Assembly: GCF_000716715.1 (NCBI RefSeq)
Contig: NZ_JNYJ01000008.1
Location: 62,001-126,000 of the forward strand
DNA: 64,000 bases
Direction: 5' to 3'
From: Dactylosporangium aurantiacum
GTDB taxonomy: Bacteria > Actinomycetota > Actinomycetes > Mycobacteriales > Micromonosporaceae
Made by a program: the position numbers and the translations under genes. The stretch's first letter is position 1; each line of letters starts with the position of its first letter. Below are positions 7,192 through 15,028 of this stretch, piece by piece. The notes below the pieces were generated by a model, which was given only the letters and a program-made list of their open reading frames with translations, was not told where the DNA came from and made no database searches.

Positions 7192-8795
7192 AGGGCTATG
7201 CGCGGCTCGTACACGCGGAATGGACCAAATTCCGGACCATCCGGGGGTGGATGGTCGGCCTGGTCGCCGCCGCCGTCGTCATCGTCGGCTTCGGGCTCTT
7301 CCCGGGCATGGAGGGCACCTGCGGCACGCGCGGCGCCGGCTCCGAGTGCGCGCTGCCGGTCGGCCCTGAGGGGCAGGAGGTCAGCGACACGTTCACGTTC
7401 GTGCACCGGCCGCTCGCGGGTGACGGCACGATCACGGTGCGGGTCGCGTCGATGACCGGCACCCGGCCCGACCTGTCCGGCAAGGAAGGGGAGATCGAGG
7501 AGGTGGTGCCGTGGGCGAAGGCCGGTCTGATCGTCAAGGACGGCACCCGGCGCGGCTCCACGTATGCGGCGGTCATGCTGACCGGCGGGCACGGCGTGCG
7601 CCTGCAGCACGACTACGTGCACGACCGCGCCGGCAGCGCCGCCACCGCGGCCGGCCCGAGGTGGCTGCGGCTGACGCGGGCCGGGGACCGCGTCACCGCC
7701 CTGGAGTCCGCCGACGGCACCAGCTGGAACGGGATCGGCACGGTCCGGCTCACCGGCCTGCCGGCGACGGCGGAGGTCGGCCTGTTCGTCGCCTCGCCGC
7801 AGTTCACCGAGGCGACCGGCGCCGCCTCAGCGGCCGGCGGCCCGTCCCGGGCGACCGCCGAGTTCGACCAGCTGACAACGGCCGGCGGCTGGCAGCCGGG
7901 CGGCTGGACCGTCGACCAGATCGGCGCCGACGCCGCCCCCGGCGGGTCCGGTGGACCGGGCGGACCGGGCGAACCGGGCGGACCGGGCGGACCGGGCGGG
8001 GCAGGCGGCCCGGGCCCCGGTGGGCAGAGCGGCGGCGAGCGCGGACCGGGCGGCGGCCGACCGAACGGTGCCGAGCAGACCGCGGGCGGGTTCACCGTCA
8101 CCGGCTCCGGCGACATCGCACCGGCGGTGGCGGGGGCGGCGGGGCTCGGCACGACGATCAGCCAGACGCTCATCGGCACGTTCGCCGGGCTGGTCCTCGT
8201 CGTCGTCCTCGGTGCCATGATCATGACTGGTGAGTACCGGCGCGGCCTGATCCGCACGTCGCTCGCCGCCGCGCCGCGCCGGCTGACGGCGCTGGCCGCG
8301 AAGGCCACCGTGCTCGGCACCGTCACGTTCGTCGCCGGCCTCGTCGCGGCCGCCGTGGTGGTGACGTTCGGGCCGGACATCATGCGCGGCAACGGCATCT
8401 ACGTGCATCCGGCGTCGGCCGCGACGCAGCTGCGGGTCGTCGTGGGGACCGGTGCGCTGCTGGCCGTCGCCGCCGTCCTCGCCCTCGCGTTCGGGGTCCT
8501 GCTGCGGCGCGGCACGGTGGCGGTGACGCTCGCGATCGTGGCGACCGTCCTGCCGTATCTGCTGTCGATGACCGTCCTGCCCGTCGCCGCCGGTGCGTGG
8601 CTGCTGCGGGTCACGCCGGCGGCGGCGTTCGCCGTGCAGCAGAGCACCCTGCGATATCCGCAGGTCGACGGCGTCTACACGCCCGCCAACGGGTTCTTCC
8701 CCCTTGAGCCGTGGGCCGGGTTCGGGGTCCTGCTCGCCTGGGCCGTCGCCGGGATGGCGTTCGCCGCGTACCGCTTCCAGCGCAGGGACGTGTGA
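7188..8795 (+). CDS. ABC-2 permease with large extracytoplasmic domain and Gly/Pro-rich linker
   Basis: 535 residues, about twice the usual ABC-2 permease. It begins MKGYARLVHAEWTKFRTIRGW, the normal permease start, with TM1 at about 21-38. Residues about 45-240 form an insert between TM1 and TM2 that resembles a concanavalin A-like/DUF1349 domain (VPWAKAGLIVKDG, TYAAVMLTGGHGVRLQ, ADGTSWNGIG). Then comes a collagen-like GGPGGPG linker (about 247-295), and five further TM helices in the usual order (GEYRRGLIRTSL loop after TM2). Topology puts the insert outside the cell, where it may bind a substrate or cell-wall glycan. Paralogous to the next gene in its membrane part. Coupled to the ATPase by ATGA. 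Confidence 0.88.
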   Translation: MKGYARLVHAEWTKFRTIRGWMVGLVAAAVVIVGFGLFPGMEGTCGTRGAGSECALPVGPEGQEVSDTFTFVHRPLAGDGTITVRVASMTGTRPDLSGKEGEIEEVVPWAKAGLIVKDGTRRGSTYAAVMLTGGHGVRLQHDYVHDRAGSAATAAGPRWLRLTRAGDRVTALESADGTSWNGIGTVRLTGLPATAEVGLFVASPQFTEATGAASAAGGPSRATAEFDQLTTAGGWQPGGWTVDQIGADAAPGGSGGPGGPGEPGGPGGPGGAGGPGPGGQSGGERGPGGGRPNGAEQTAGGFTVTGSGDIAPAVAGAAGLGTTISQTLIGTFAGLVLVVVLGAMIMTGEYRRGLIRTSLAAAPRRLTALAAKATVLGTVTFVAGLVAAAVVVTFGPDIMRGNGIYVHPASAATQLRVVVGTGALLAVAAVLALAFGVLLRRGTVAVTLAIVATVLPYLLSMTVLPVAAGAWLLRVTPAAAFAVQQSTLRYPQVDGVYTPANGFFPLEPWAGFGVLLAWAVAGMAFAAYRFQRRDV

Positions 8796-8796
8796 C

Positions 8797-9537
8797 GTGC
8801 GCCGATACCTGCACGCCGAATGGACGAAGCTGCGCACCGCCCCCGAGACGGTGTGGCTGCCGCTCGGCATCGTGGTCGCCACCGTGGCGGTCGGCCTGGT
8901 CGTCGCCGTGAACATCCCGTGCACCGGCCCGCACTGCGGCGGTGACCCGACGAAGGCCGGCCTCACCGGCGTCCAGCTCGGCCAGGCGGTGGTGGCGATC
9001 CTCGCGGTCCTCGCCGTCGGCGGGGAGTACGGCACCGGCATGATCCACACCACCGTGGCCGCGATGCCGCGCCGCTGGGCGGTCCTCGCGGCGAAGGCGG
9101 CGGTCGTCACCGCGGTCGTCGCCCCCGCCGCGACCCTCGCGGTCGCCGTGTCGGCCCTCGCCGGCCGGCGGATCCTGCCGGCTGAGGCGGCGCTGCACAC
9201 GGTGCTGCGGGCCGCCGGCGGCTCGGTGCTGTACCTGCTGCTGATCGGCCTGCTCGCCCTCGGCGTCGCCACCCTGGTCCGCAACGCGGCCGCCGCGATC
9301 GGGGTGGTGCTCGGGCTGCTGTACCTGTTCCCGATCCTGGCCGCCGCGGCCGCCGATCCGGACTGGGAGCGGCACCTGCTGCAGGTGGGCCCGATGACCG
9401 CGGGGCTCGCCGTGCAGGCCACCACCGGCCTGGACAAGCTGCCGATCGGCCCGTGGGCGGGCCTGGGCGTGACCGCCGCCTGGGCGGCCGGCGCCCTCCT
9501 CGCCGGCGCCGCCGCCCTGGCCGCCAGGGACGCCTGA
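8797..9537 (+). CDS. ABC-2 permease
   Basis: 246 residues from GTG 8797, 1 nt after the previous stop. It begins MRRYLHAEWTKLRTAPETVW, like its neighbour, with six TM helices: about 22-40, 63-80, 105-125, 142-165, 175-195 and 220-242. It lacks the extracytoplasmic insert of its paralogue, so the transporter is probably a heteromeric pair of permeases with the ATPase of 6262-7191. Substrate unknown; such systems export peptides or lipid-II-binding antibiotics. Confidence 0.9.
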   Translation: MRRYLHAEWTKLRTAPETVWLPLGIVVATVAVGLVVAVNIPCTGPHCGGDPTKAGLTGVQLGQAVVAILAVLAVGGEYGTGMIHTTVAAMPRRWAVLAAKAAVVTAVVAPAATLAVAVSALAGRRILPAEAALHTVLRAAGGSVLYLLLIGLLALGVATLVRNAAAAIGVVLGLLYLFPILAAAAADPDWERHLLQVGPMTAGLAVQATTGLDKLPIGPWAGLGVTAAWAAGALLAGAAALAARDA

Positions 9538-9618
9538 GTGGCGAGGAGGCGGCACATGAGCCGGCAGGCGCGGGGGCGGGGGGGGTCGCCAGTGGGGCAC
9601 GCTTAGCGGTCGACGCTG

Positions 9619-10506
9619 ATGGGTACCGAAGCGGATGTGCATGTCGCTGTGATCGCCCACGCTGGCAAGACGCTTGGTGGAGGGCTCGACGAGCTGCGGC
9701 GGGTTCTGGCCCGTGCCGGTGTCGAGCGTCCCGACTGGCGGGAGGTTCCGAAGAGCCGCAAGGCACCCAAGCAGCTGCGCAAGGCCGTCGAGGCGGGCGC
9801 CGAGCTCGTCTTCGTCTGGGGCGGCGACGGCATGGTGCAACGGTGCGTCGACACCGTGGCCGGGTCGGACGTCACGATCGCGATCATCCCGGCGGGCACC
9901 GCGAACCTGTTCGCTTCGTCGCTCGACATCCCGCAGGACATCGTCGAGGCGGTGCGGATCGGGCTGGAGGGGACGCGGCGGCGGTTCGACCTGGGCAAGG
10001 TGGCCGGGGAGCACTTCGCGGTCATGGCGGGGGTCGGCTTCGACGCGGCGATGATCGATGACGCGGACAAGGGGATGAAGAGCCGGGCCGGGAAGCTGGC
10101 GTACTTCGGCACGGCCGTACGGCACGTCGGTGACGACCCGGTCAAGGCCACGGTCACCGTCGACGGTCAGGAGTGGTTCTCCGGGCCGGCGACGTGCGTC
10201 CTGCTCGGCAACATCGGCACGATCGCCGGGGGGATCGAGGCGTTCGACGACGCCAGCCCGTTCGACGGGCGGCTGGAGGTCGGGGTGTCCACCGCGAAGG
10301 GGGCGCTGCAGTGGGCCCGCACACTGGGGCGGATGGCGTTCGGGCGGACCGACACGTCGCCGTTCGTCAAGGTGACCAGCGGGCGGAAGGTCAGGGTCCG
10401 CTTCGCCGAGCCGGTCCTGCTGGAGCTGGACGGCGGCGCCCGGAAACCGGTGCGCAAGCTGAAGGCGAAGGCCGTCCGGTCCGCCGTCACCGTCGCCGTC
10501 CCCTGA
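9619..10506 (+). CDS. Diacylglycerol kinase-family lipid kinase
   Basis: 295 residues. The catalytic-domain nucleotide motif is present as VFVWGGDGMVQRCVD (GGDG), followed by IIPAGTANLFASSL, the usual 'GTxNxFA' segment. The C-terminal beta-sandwich has FDDASPFDGRLEV with the conserved PxDG metal-site motif. Soluble and peripheral. These enzymes phosphorylate diacylglycerol or related lipids using ATP; other members act on NAD or sphingoid bases, so the substrate is not certain. It stands alone between an ABC operon and a lipoprotein gene. Confidence 0.9.
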   Translation: MGTEADVHVAVIAHAGKTLGGGLDELRRVLARAGVERPDWREVPKSRKAPKQLRKAVEAGAELVFVWGGDGMVQRCVDTVAGSDVTIAIIPAGTANLFASSLDIPQDIVEAVRIGLEGTRRRFDLGKVAGEHFAVMAGVGFDAAMIDDADKGMKSRAGKLAYFGTAVRHVGDDPVKATVTVDGQEWFSGPATCVLLGNIGTIAGGIEAFDDASPFDGRLEVGVSTAKGALQWARTLGRMAFGRTDTSPFVKVTSGRKVRVRFAEPVLLELDGGARKPVRKLKAKAVRSAVTVAVP

Positions 10507-10551
10507 CGTCATTGGCGCCGTCCCCTGCCGTCATTGGCGCCGTCCCCTGAC
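10494..10551 (+). repeat. 22-bp tandem repeat including a stop codon
   Basis: 2.6 copies of a 22-bp unit (CGCCGTCCCCTGACGTCATTGG) starting 13 nt before the end of the lipid kinase gene. The first copy contains the gene's TGA stop; copy 2 has the same site as TGC and copy 3 again as TGA. Confidence 0.85.
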
Positions 10552-10639
10552 CGTCCACCCGGGCGGGGGCGACGGAACCGGGGCCGGCCGCGGCGCGTCG
10601 AACGGGCGACGCAGCGGCCGACACCGGAGGTACCCGGGG

Positions 10640-11533
10640 GTGACGAGACAGCGGCGGGCCCGGCGAGCCGTGACGGCGGCCCTCGCGGTCGCGATGCTCG
10701 GCAGCGGATGCGGATCAACCGCCGCCACCAAGCCACCCGAAGCAGCCGGGCCCGACAAGCCGGGGGCCAAGAAGCCGGGGGCCAAGCAGCCGGAACCGAA
10801 GCAGCCGGAACCAATGAAACCGGGGCCGGCCCAGTCACCGAGGATTTGGACCGGCTCCGGCGACTGGGAGCCCGCCGCGGGCGCGTTCAAGGAGGCCCTC
10901 GCCGCCGGCAAGGTCACCGCCGTCGCGCCCCCCTCCCAAGGGCCGCCGAGCGCCGAAGGCGACGTCGTGTGGGAAGCGGGCGGGCGGCGTACCGTGGCGA
11001 TCATCACCGCTGCGGAGGCCCTGGCGGCGCTGGCCGGTGAAGGGCGGGACTGCCCGCGGTGCGAGACGATCCGGGTGACCGGGGCGCGGCTCGGCACGGC
11101 CCGCATCCAGACGGCGACAGGGGCGGCGACGGCGCCGGCCTGGCAGTTCACCGTCAAGGGGTCGGCGGTGCCGGTGACGAGGGTGGCGTTCGGCGCGGGC
11201 GTGACGGTGCGTCCGCCGCCGTGGAACGCCGACGACCCGCCGGGCGGGCTGCGCATCGACGCTGCGACGGTGACGGGCACGACGCTGACCGCGCAGTTCG
11301 TCGGCGCGCCGCAGCCGGCGACGCTGCCGTCGGGGATGGACTGCACGGCGGAGGTGGTGGCGTCGGCGAACGCGGTCGTCGTCATCGTCATGGCGCACCC
11401 GTTTCCGGGCGGGCAGGCGTGCCGGTCGATCGGCGCGCCGCGGACCGCGACGGTGCGCCTCGCCGGGCCGCTCGGCGACCGCGCCGTCCTTGAGGTGCAG
11501 CAGGGCACGCCGGTGCCGGTGACCGTTGAATAA
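10640..11533 (+). CDS. Lipoprotein of unknown function
   Basis: 297 residues from GTG 10640, with a strong GGAGG 10 nt upstream. Signal peptide II with lipobox LGSGC (lipid-anchored Cys24), then a Pro/Lys/Gln linker (about 25-66) built of PGAKK/PEPKQ repeats, a typical wall-spanning spacer. The folded part (about 70-297) is beta-rich with two Cys pairs (DCPRC; MDC and QAC) and no family I recognise. A 'TVAIITAAEALAALA' helix is near the middle. Probably faces the outside of the membrane. The following flavin enzyme starts 7 nt after its stop. Confidence 0.8.
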   Translation: MTRQRRARRAVTAALAVAMLGSGCGSTAATKPPEAAGPDKPGAKKPGAKQPEPKQPEPMKPGPAQSPRIWTGSGDWEPAAGAFKEALAAGKVTAVAPPSQGPPSAEGDVVWEAGGRRTVAIITAAEALAALAGEGRDCPRCETIRVTGARLGTARIQTATGAATAPAWQFTVKGSAVPVTRVAFGAGVTVRPPPWNADDPPGGLRIDAATVTGTTLTAQFVGAPQPATLPSGMDCTAEVVASANAVVVIVMAHPFPGGQACRSIGAPRTATVRLAGPLGDRAVLEVQQGTPVPVTVE

Positions 11534-11540
11534 TGGGCCC

Positions 11541-12542
11541 GTGGCGTTGCAGAAGCTGGGTTTCCTGACCATCGGGCTGTTCGACGCGGCGGACCCACGC
11601 CGCGGGCACGAGTCGACGCTGGAGGTGATCCAGCTCGGTGAGCGGCTCGGGTTCGACAGCGCGTGGGTGCGGCACCGGCACCTGCAGTTCGGCATCTCCT
11701 CGCCGGTGGCGGTGCTGGCGGCGGCGAGCCAGCGCACCAGCACGATCGAGCTCGGCACCGCCGTCATCCCGCTCGGCTGGGAGAACCCGCTGCGCCTCGC
11801 CGAGGACCTCGCCACCGTCGACGTGCTGTCCGGTGGCCGGCTCAACCCCGGGGTCAGCGTCGGGCCGCCGATGCACTTCGACCGGGTCCGGCACGCGCTC
11901 TACCCGGACACCGCCGACGCCGAGGACTTCAGCTACGAGCGGGTCCGGCGGCTGCTCGACCTCGTGCGCGGCGTGCCGGTCACCGACGCCGGCGTCGAGG
12001 GGTTCGAGGTGTTCTCCGACCGGGTGCAGCCGCATTCCCCCGGTCTCGGCAGCCGGATGTGGTATGGCGGGGGCAGCCTCTCCTCGGCCCGCTGGGCCGG
12101 CGAGCACGGGATGAACTTCCTGACCAGCAGCGTCGTCAAGGCCGAGGAGTCGGAGGACTTCGCCGAGATCCAGCGGTCGCACATCCGCACGTTCCGCGAC
12201 CACCACCCCGACGGCGAGCGGGCCCGCGTGTCGCAGGGGCTCGTGGTCATCCCGACGGACTCGGCCACGCCGGAGCAGCGCCGCAGGTACGAGGAGTACG
12301 CGCGGCAGCGCACCCCGCGCACGGCGAGCCCGCAGGGCCCGGCCCGGATGATGTTCGCCCCGGATCTGGTCGGGCCGTCGGAGCGGATCGCGGAGCGGCT
12401 GCACGCGCACGCCGGGTACCAGGAGGTGCGGGAGGTCGCGTTCGCGCTGCCGTTCAGCTTCGAGCACGACGACTACGTGCAGATCCTCACCGACATCGCG
12501 ACCGTGCTCGGCCCGGCACTCGGCTGGCGGCGAAGCCCCTGA
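11541..12542 (+). CDS. LLM class flavin-dependent oxidoreductase
   Basis: 333 residues from GTG 11541 (an in-frame TTG at 11526 is possible but lies inside the previous gene). Luciferase-like TIM barrel: LGFLTIGLFDAADP, LGFDSAWVRHRHL, TIELGTAVIPLGWENPLRLAEDLATVD, LSGGRLNPGVSVG and MWYGGGS, the flavin phosphate region. These enzymes use reduced FMN or F420. The family often does N-hydroxylation, Baeyer-Villiger or ring cleavage steps; nothing here defines the substrate. Gene spacing (7 nt) suggests cotranscription with the lipoprotein gene. Confidence 0.9.
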   Translation: MALQKLGFLTIGLFDAADPRRGHESTLEVIQLGERLGFDSAWVRHRHLQFGISSPVAVLAAASQRTSTIELGTAVIPLGWENPLRLAEDLATVDVLSGGRLNPGVSVGPPMHFDRVRHALYPDTADAEDFSYERVRRLLDLVRGVPVTDAGVEGFEVFSDRVQPHSPGLGSRMWYGGGSLSSARWAGEHGMNFLTSSVVKAEESEDFAEIQRSHIRTFRDHHPDGERARVSQGLVVIPTDSATPEQRRRYEEYARQRTPRTASPQGPARMMFAPDLVGPSERIAERLHAHAGYQEVREVAFALPFSFEHDDYVQILTDIATVLGPALGWRRSP

Positions 12543-12656
12543 CAGCCCGGCGGCGAAAACTCGTGACGGCCGGATGTCGATCCGGCGGCCCGCACTTCGT
12601 ACAGGTGGTGAAGGGCCGGCGCGGTGCCGGCCCCGGGCACCGGAAGGTGGGCGAGC

Positions 12657-13247
12657 ATGCGCAAGCTGACCGTCATCGAGTTCCTGACCCTGGACGGGGT
12701 CATGCAGGGGTTGGGATCGCCGGACGAGGACCGTGACGGCGGGTTCGAGCACGGCGGGTGGAGCGCGCCGTACTTCGACGAGCGCCAGGCGGCCGCCGCG
12801 GCGGAGGGGCTCGCCTCGACGACGGCGTACCTGTTCGGCCGCCGCACGTACGAGAAGATGTTCGAGTTCTGGCCCACGCAGCCGGACACGAACCCGATCG
12901 CCGCGCACATGAACGCGACCGAGAAGTACGTGGCGACCGGCACGCTCACCGAGCTGACCTGGCACAACGCCCGGGTCCTGGACGCCCCGCTCGGGGCGGG
13001 GGTGCGCAAGCTCAAGAGCGACGGCGACGGCACGATCGCGGTGCTCGGCAGCGGGGCCCTGGTGCAGGATCTCATCGCCGAGGACCTCGTCGACGGGTAC
13101 CGGCTGTTCCTGCACCCGCTGCTGCTCGGCACCGGCAAGCGGCTGTTCCGCGGGGCGCCCGCGCCGCAGCGTCTGCGGCTGGTGGACTGCACCCAGACGA
13201 GCACCGGCGTGCTCATCCTGTCCTACGACCTCACCGGTGACCGCTGA
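12657..13247 (+). CDS. Dihydrofolate reductase-family (RibD C-terminal-like) protein
   Basis: 196 residues. Start MRKLTVIEFLTLDGV, then YLFGRRTYEKM, YVATGTL, and IAVLGSGALVQDLIAEDLVD, the standard pattern of the RibD_C/DHFR-like family (YyaP/YwjB group) that binds NADPH. ATG 12657 is preceded by GGAAGGTGG. Function in vivo unknown; not a true FolA because the folate pocket residues are missing. Convergent with the next, minus-strand gene, whose stop is 2 nt away. Confidence 0.9.
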   Translation: MRKLTVIEFLTLDGVMQGLGSPDEDRDGGFEHGGWSAPYFDERQAAAAAEGLASTTAYLFGRRTYEKMFEFWPTQPDTNPIAAHMNATEKYVATGTLTELTWHNARVLDAPLGAGVRKLKSDGDGTIAVLGSGALVQDLIAEDLVDGYRLFLHPLLLGTGKRLFRGAPAPQRLRLVDCTQTSTGVLILSYDLTGDR

Positions 13248-13249
13248 GG

Positions 13250-13657
13250 TCAGGTGACGTGCTTGCGGGCGGTGTCGCGGGCCCGCGACACCGCCGGCAT
13301 CCGGGAGCGCAGCAGCCACGAGTCGGTCTGGCAGCCGCGGCACGTGCGCACGGCGCCGACGGGGACGCGCGTGTCGCCCCGCACGTATTCGAGGCGGTGC
13401 CGCTCGACCAGCGGGCGGCCGCACCGGGGGCACTCGTCCGCGTCGGTGCCGATCGTCGTGTACGCGATCTGCTGTGTGCTGTACCGCACCGTCGAGTACG
13501 ACCGCTCGTCACCGATGCGCAGGTCAGGGTTGCGCGGCGCACCGGCGTAGGGTCCGGTGTCGGCGTGGGAGAAGGCGTCGGCGACACCACCGAAGATCCG
13601 GAACCGCCGGCGCAGCCACGCCATGAGCTCGGACCTGCGCTCGGCCGGATCGGTCAC
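13250..13657 (-). CDS. Hypothetical protein with a two-CxxC zinc ribbon
   Basis: 135 residues from GTG 13657, overlapping the TetR stop in a GTGA, so it is coupled to the regulator. A CPRCGR knuckle at about 76 and CRGCQT at about 108 look like a zinc ribbon, flanked by basic segments (ending ARDTARKHVT). The N-terminal part has WLRRRFRIFGG. Not a family I recognise; it could bind nucleic acid or act as a protein adaptor. Its coupling to the TetR gene suggests a shared role or simple cotranscription. Confidence 0.75.
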   Translation of the reverse strand: MTDPAERRSELMAWLRRRFRIFGGVADAFSHADTGPYAGAPRNPDLRIGDERSYSTVRYSTQQIAYTTIGTDADECPRCGRPLVERHRLEYVRGDTRVPVGAVRTCRGCQTDSWLLRSRMPAVSRARDTARKHVT

Positions 13658-14358
13658 GACACACCCCCAGGCCGCCCGGCGGCGGGTGGCGAGGCGCCCG
13701 GCTCGCCGGCGGCGGGTGGCGAGGCGCCCGGCTCGCCGGCGGCGGGTGGCGAGCCGCCCGGCTCGCCAGTCGGCGGTGGGAGCAGCACGGCGAGGACCCC
13801 CGCCGCGACCTCACCCACGGCGGTCGCCGGGTCCGCCGCGTGCAGCAACGCGAGCCCACCGCCGAGCGCGCCCCACGCGACGACGAGGTCCCGCAGCGGC
13901 AGCGCCGGTCGGATGCCGAGGCGCCGGCAGTGCCGGTCGAGGTCCGCGGCGACGGTCTCGTCGAGGCGGCGCTGGGTGGCGGCGAGCGCCGCCGCGTGCT
14001 CGGGCCGCCCGGCGACCGCGGCCAGGTACTCGGCGGAGACGGCCGTCCACCGGGTGGCGGTCCGCTGGACGTACACGGCGGGATTGAGCACGGCGAGCAG
14101 CTCCTCCCGGCTGGTGGCACGGTCGAGGGCGGCCCGCAGCCCGTGCAGGTGCGTGTCGGCGTGGGCGTCGACGATCGCCTGCCACAGCCCTTCCTTGCCG
14201 CCGAAGTGCTTGTAGACCGCACCGCGGGTGTATCCGGCCTCGGCGGCGATCTCCTCGACGGTCGCGGCGAGGAACCCGCGCCGCAGGAACACCGCCACCC
14301 CGGCCTCGAGCAGCTGCTCGTGCGTGCGGTCCTGTCGCTGCGCCCTCGTCAGCCTCAC
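13654..14358 (-). CDS. TetR family transcriptional regulator with Pro/Gly-rich repeat tail
   Basis: 234 residues from GTG 14358. N-terminal HTH (about 10-57): TRAQRQDRTHEQLLEAG, TVEEIAAEAGYTRGAVYKHFGGKEGLW. The ligand-binding part runs to about 195. The last 35 residues are three copies of a 10-residue GEP(G)(A/G)SPPAA repeat, encoded by an almost exact 30-bp DNA repeat (13678-13768), an unusual disordered tail probably grown by slippage. The 26-bp palindrome at 14380-14405 lies 22 bp upstream of the start and is the likely autorepressor site. The stop overlaps the zinc-ribbon gene. Confidence 0.9.
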   Translation of the reverse strand: MRLTRAQRQDRTHEQLLEAGVAVFLRRGFLAATVEEIAAEAGYTRGAVYKHFGGKEGLWQAIVDAHADTHLHGLRAALDRATSREELLAVLNPAVYVQRTATRWTAVSAEYLAAVAGRPEHAAALAATQRRLDETVAADLDRHCRRLGIRPALPLRDLVVAWGALGGGLALLHAADPATAVGEVAAGVLAVLLPPPTGEPGGSPPAAGEPGASPPAAGEPGASPPAAGRPGGVS

Positions 14359-14379
14359 CGGCGCCCGTCCCAGTCAGAA

Positions 14380-14405
14380 ACGTCGTGTTTCCAGAAACAC
14401 TACGT
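14380..14405. promoter_or_regulatory. 26-bp near-perfect palindrome, probable TetR operator
   Basis: ACGT-C-GTGTTTC-CA-GAAACAC-T-ACGT: both arms are exact except for one pair (C/T) and the 2-bp centre. It sits directly upstream of the TetR gene ending at 14358 and touches the stop codon of the second TetR gene at 14405. Confidence 0.8.
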
Positions 14406-14983
14406 CACTGACCGGCGGGTGCCAACAGCGCGGACAGCACGGTGTCCAGATAGGCGCCCTGGCCGGTGGCGTCCGCGGGCAGCAGCTCCGGTAGGCGCGC
14501 GGCGAGCTGCGCCTGACCGACATAGGCGGTGTACGCCAGCAGCGCCCGCCGCCCGGCCTCCCCCGGCGCGAACCCGGCCTCGGTGAACAGCTGCTCGACG
14601 TAGTCGAGGCGGCGGCGGGTGACCCGGTGCACCACCGGCGCGACGAGCGGGTGCTCGGCGACGGCCAGCACGTTCATCTCCAGTCGGCTGGAGCGCGCGT
14701 GCCCGAGCACCGTGGTGAAGAGCAGCGCCAGCTTCTTCGGCGGGTCGCCGGCCGCCTCGACGAGGTCGATGATCGCGTCGGTGCAGGCCCGCTCCCATAG
14801 CTGCATGGTCGCCTCGACGAGCGCGTCGCGGTTGGCGAAGTGCCAGTAGAAGCTGCCCTTGGTGGCGCCGAGCCGGGCCGCGAGGGGTTCGACCGCGACC
14901 GCGGCGAGCCCGCCGTCGGCGATCGCGGCGAGCGCCGCCGCCGTCCAGTCCTCCGCGTTGAGCCGCCGTTGTGCCATGCCCAT
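14405..14983 (-). CDS. TetR family transcriptional regulator
   Basis: 192 residues from ATG 14983 (ATG 14977 is the alternative). HTH region about 12-55: AEDWTAAALAAIADGG, VEPLAARLGATKGSFYWHFANRDALVEA. The C-terminal all-helical domain is the AcrR/TetR_C type. Divergent from the SRPBCC-DUF2867 gene with a 45-bp gap that holds inverted repeats (CCATACGG...CCGTATGG); it probably represses both directions. A -10 TACGCT (14994-14989, minus strand) 5 nt before ATG 14983 points to a leaderless mRNA and favours the longer start. Confidence 0.9.
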   Translation of the reverse strand: MGMAQRRLNAEDWTAAALAAIADGGLAAVAVEPLAARLGATKGSFYWHFANRDALVEATMQLWERACTDAIIDLVEAAGDPPKKLALLFTTVLGHARSSRLEMNVLAVAEHPLVAPVVHRVTRRRLDYVEQLFTEAGFAPGEAGRRALLAYTAYVGQAQLAARLPELLPADATGQGAYLDTVLSALLAPAGQ

Positions 14984-15020
14984 ACGGTAGCGTACGGTGG
15001 CGCCATACGGCACCGTATGG
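14979..15020. promoter_or_regulatory. Divergent operator region with CCATACGG/CCGTATGG inverted repeats
   Basis: A perfect palindrome CCATACGG-CA-CCGTATGG lies at 15003-15020, and a related, imperfect copy (CCATACGGTAGCGTACGG) at 14980-14997. The gap separates a TetR gene and its divergent neighbour. Two stacked sites suggest cooperative binding or separate control of each promoter. Confidence 0.8.
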
Positions 15021-15028
15021 AGGTGGTC

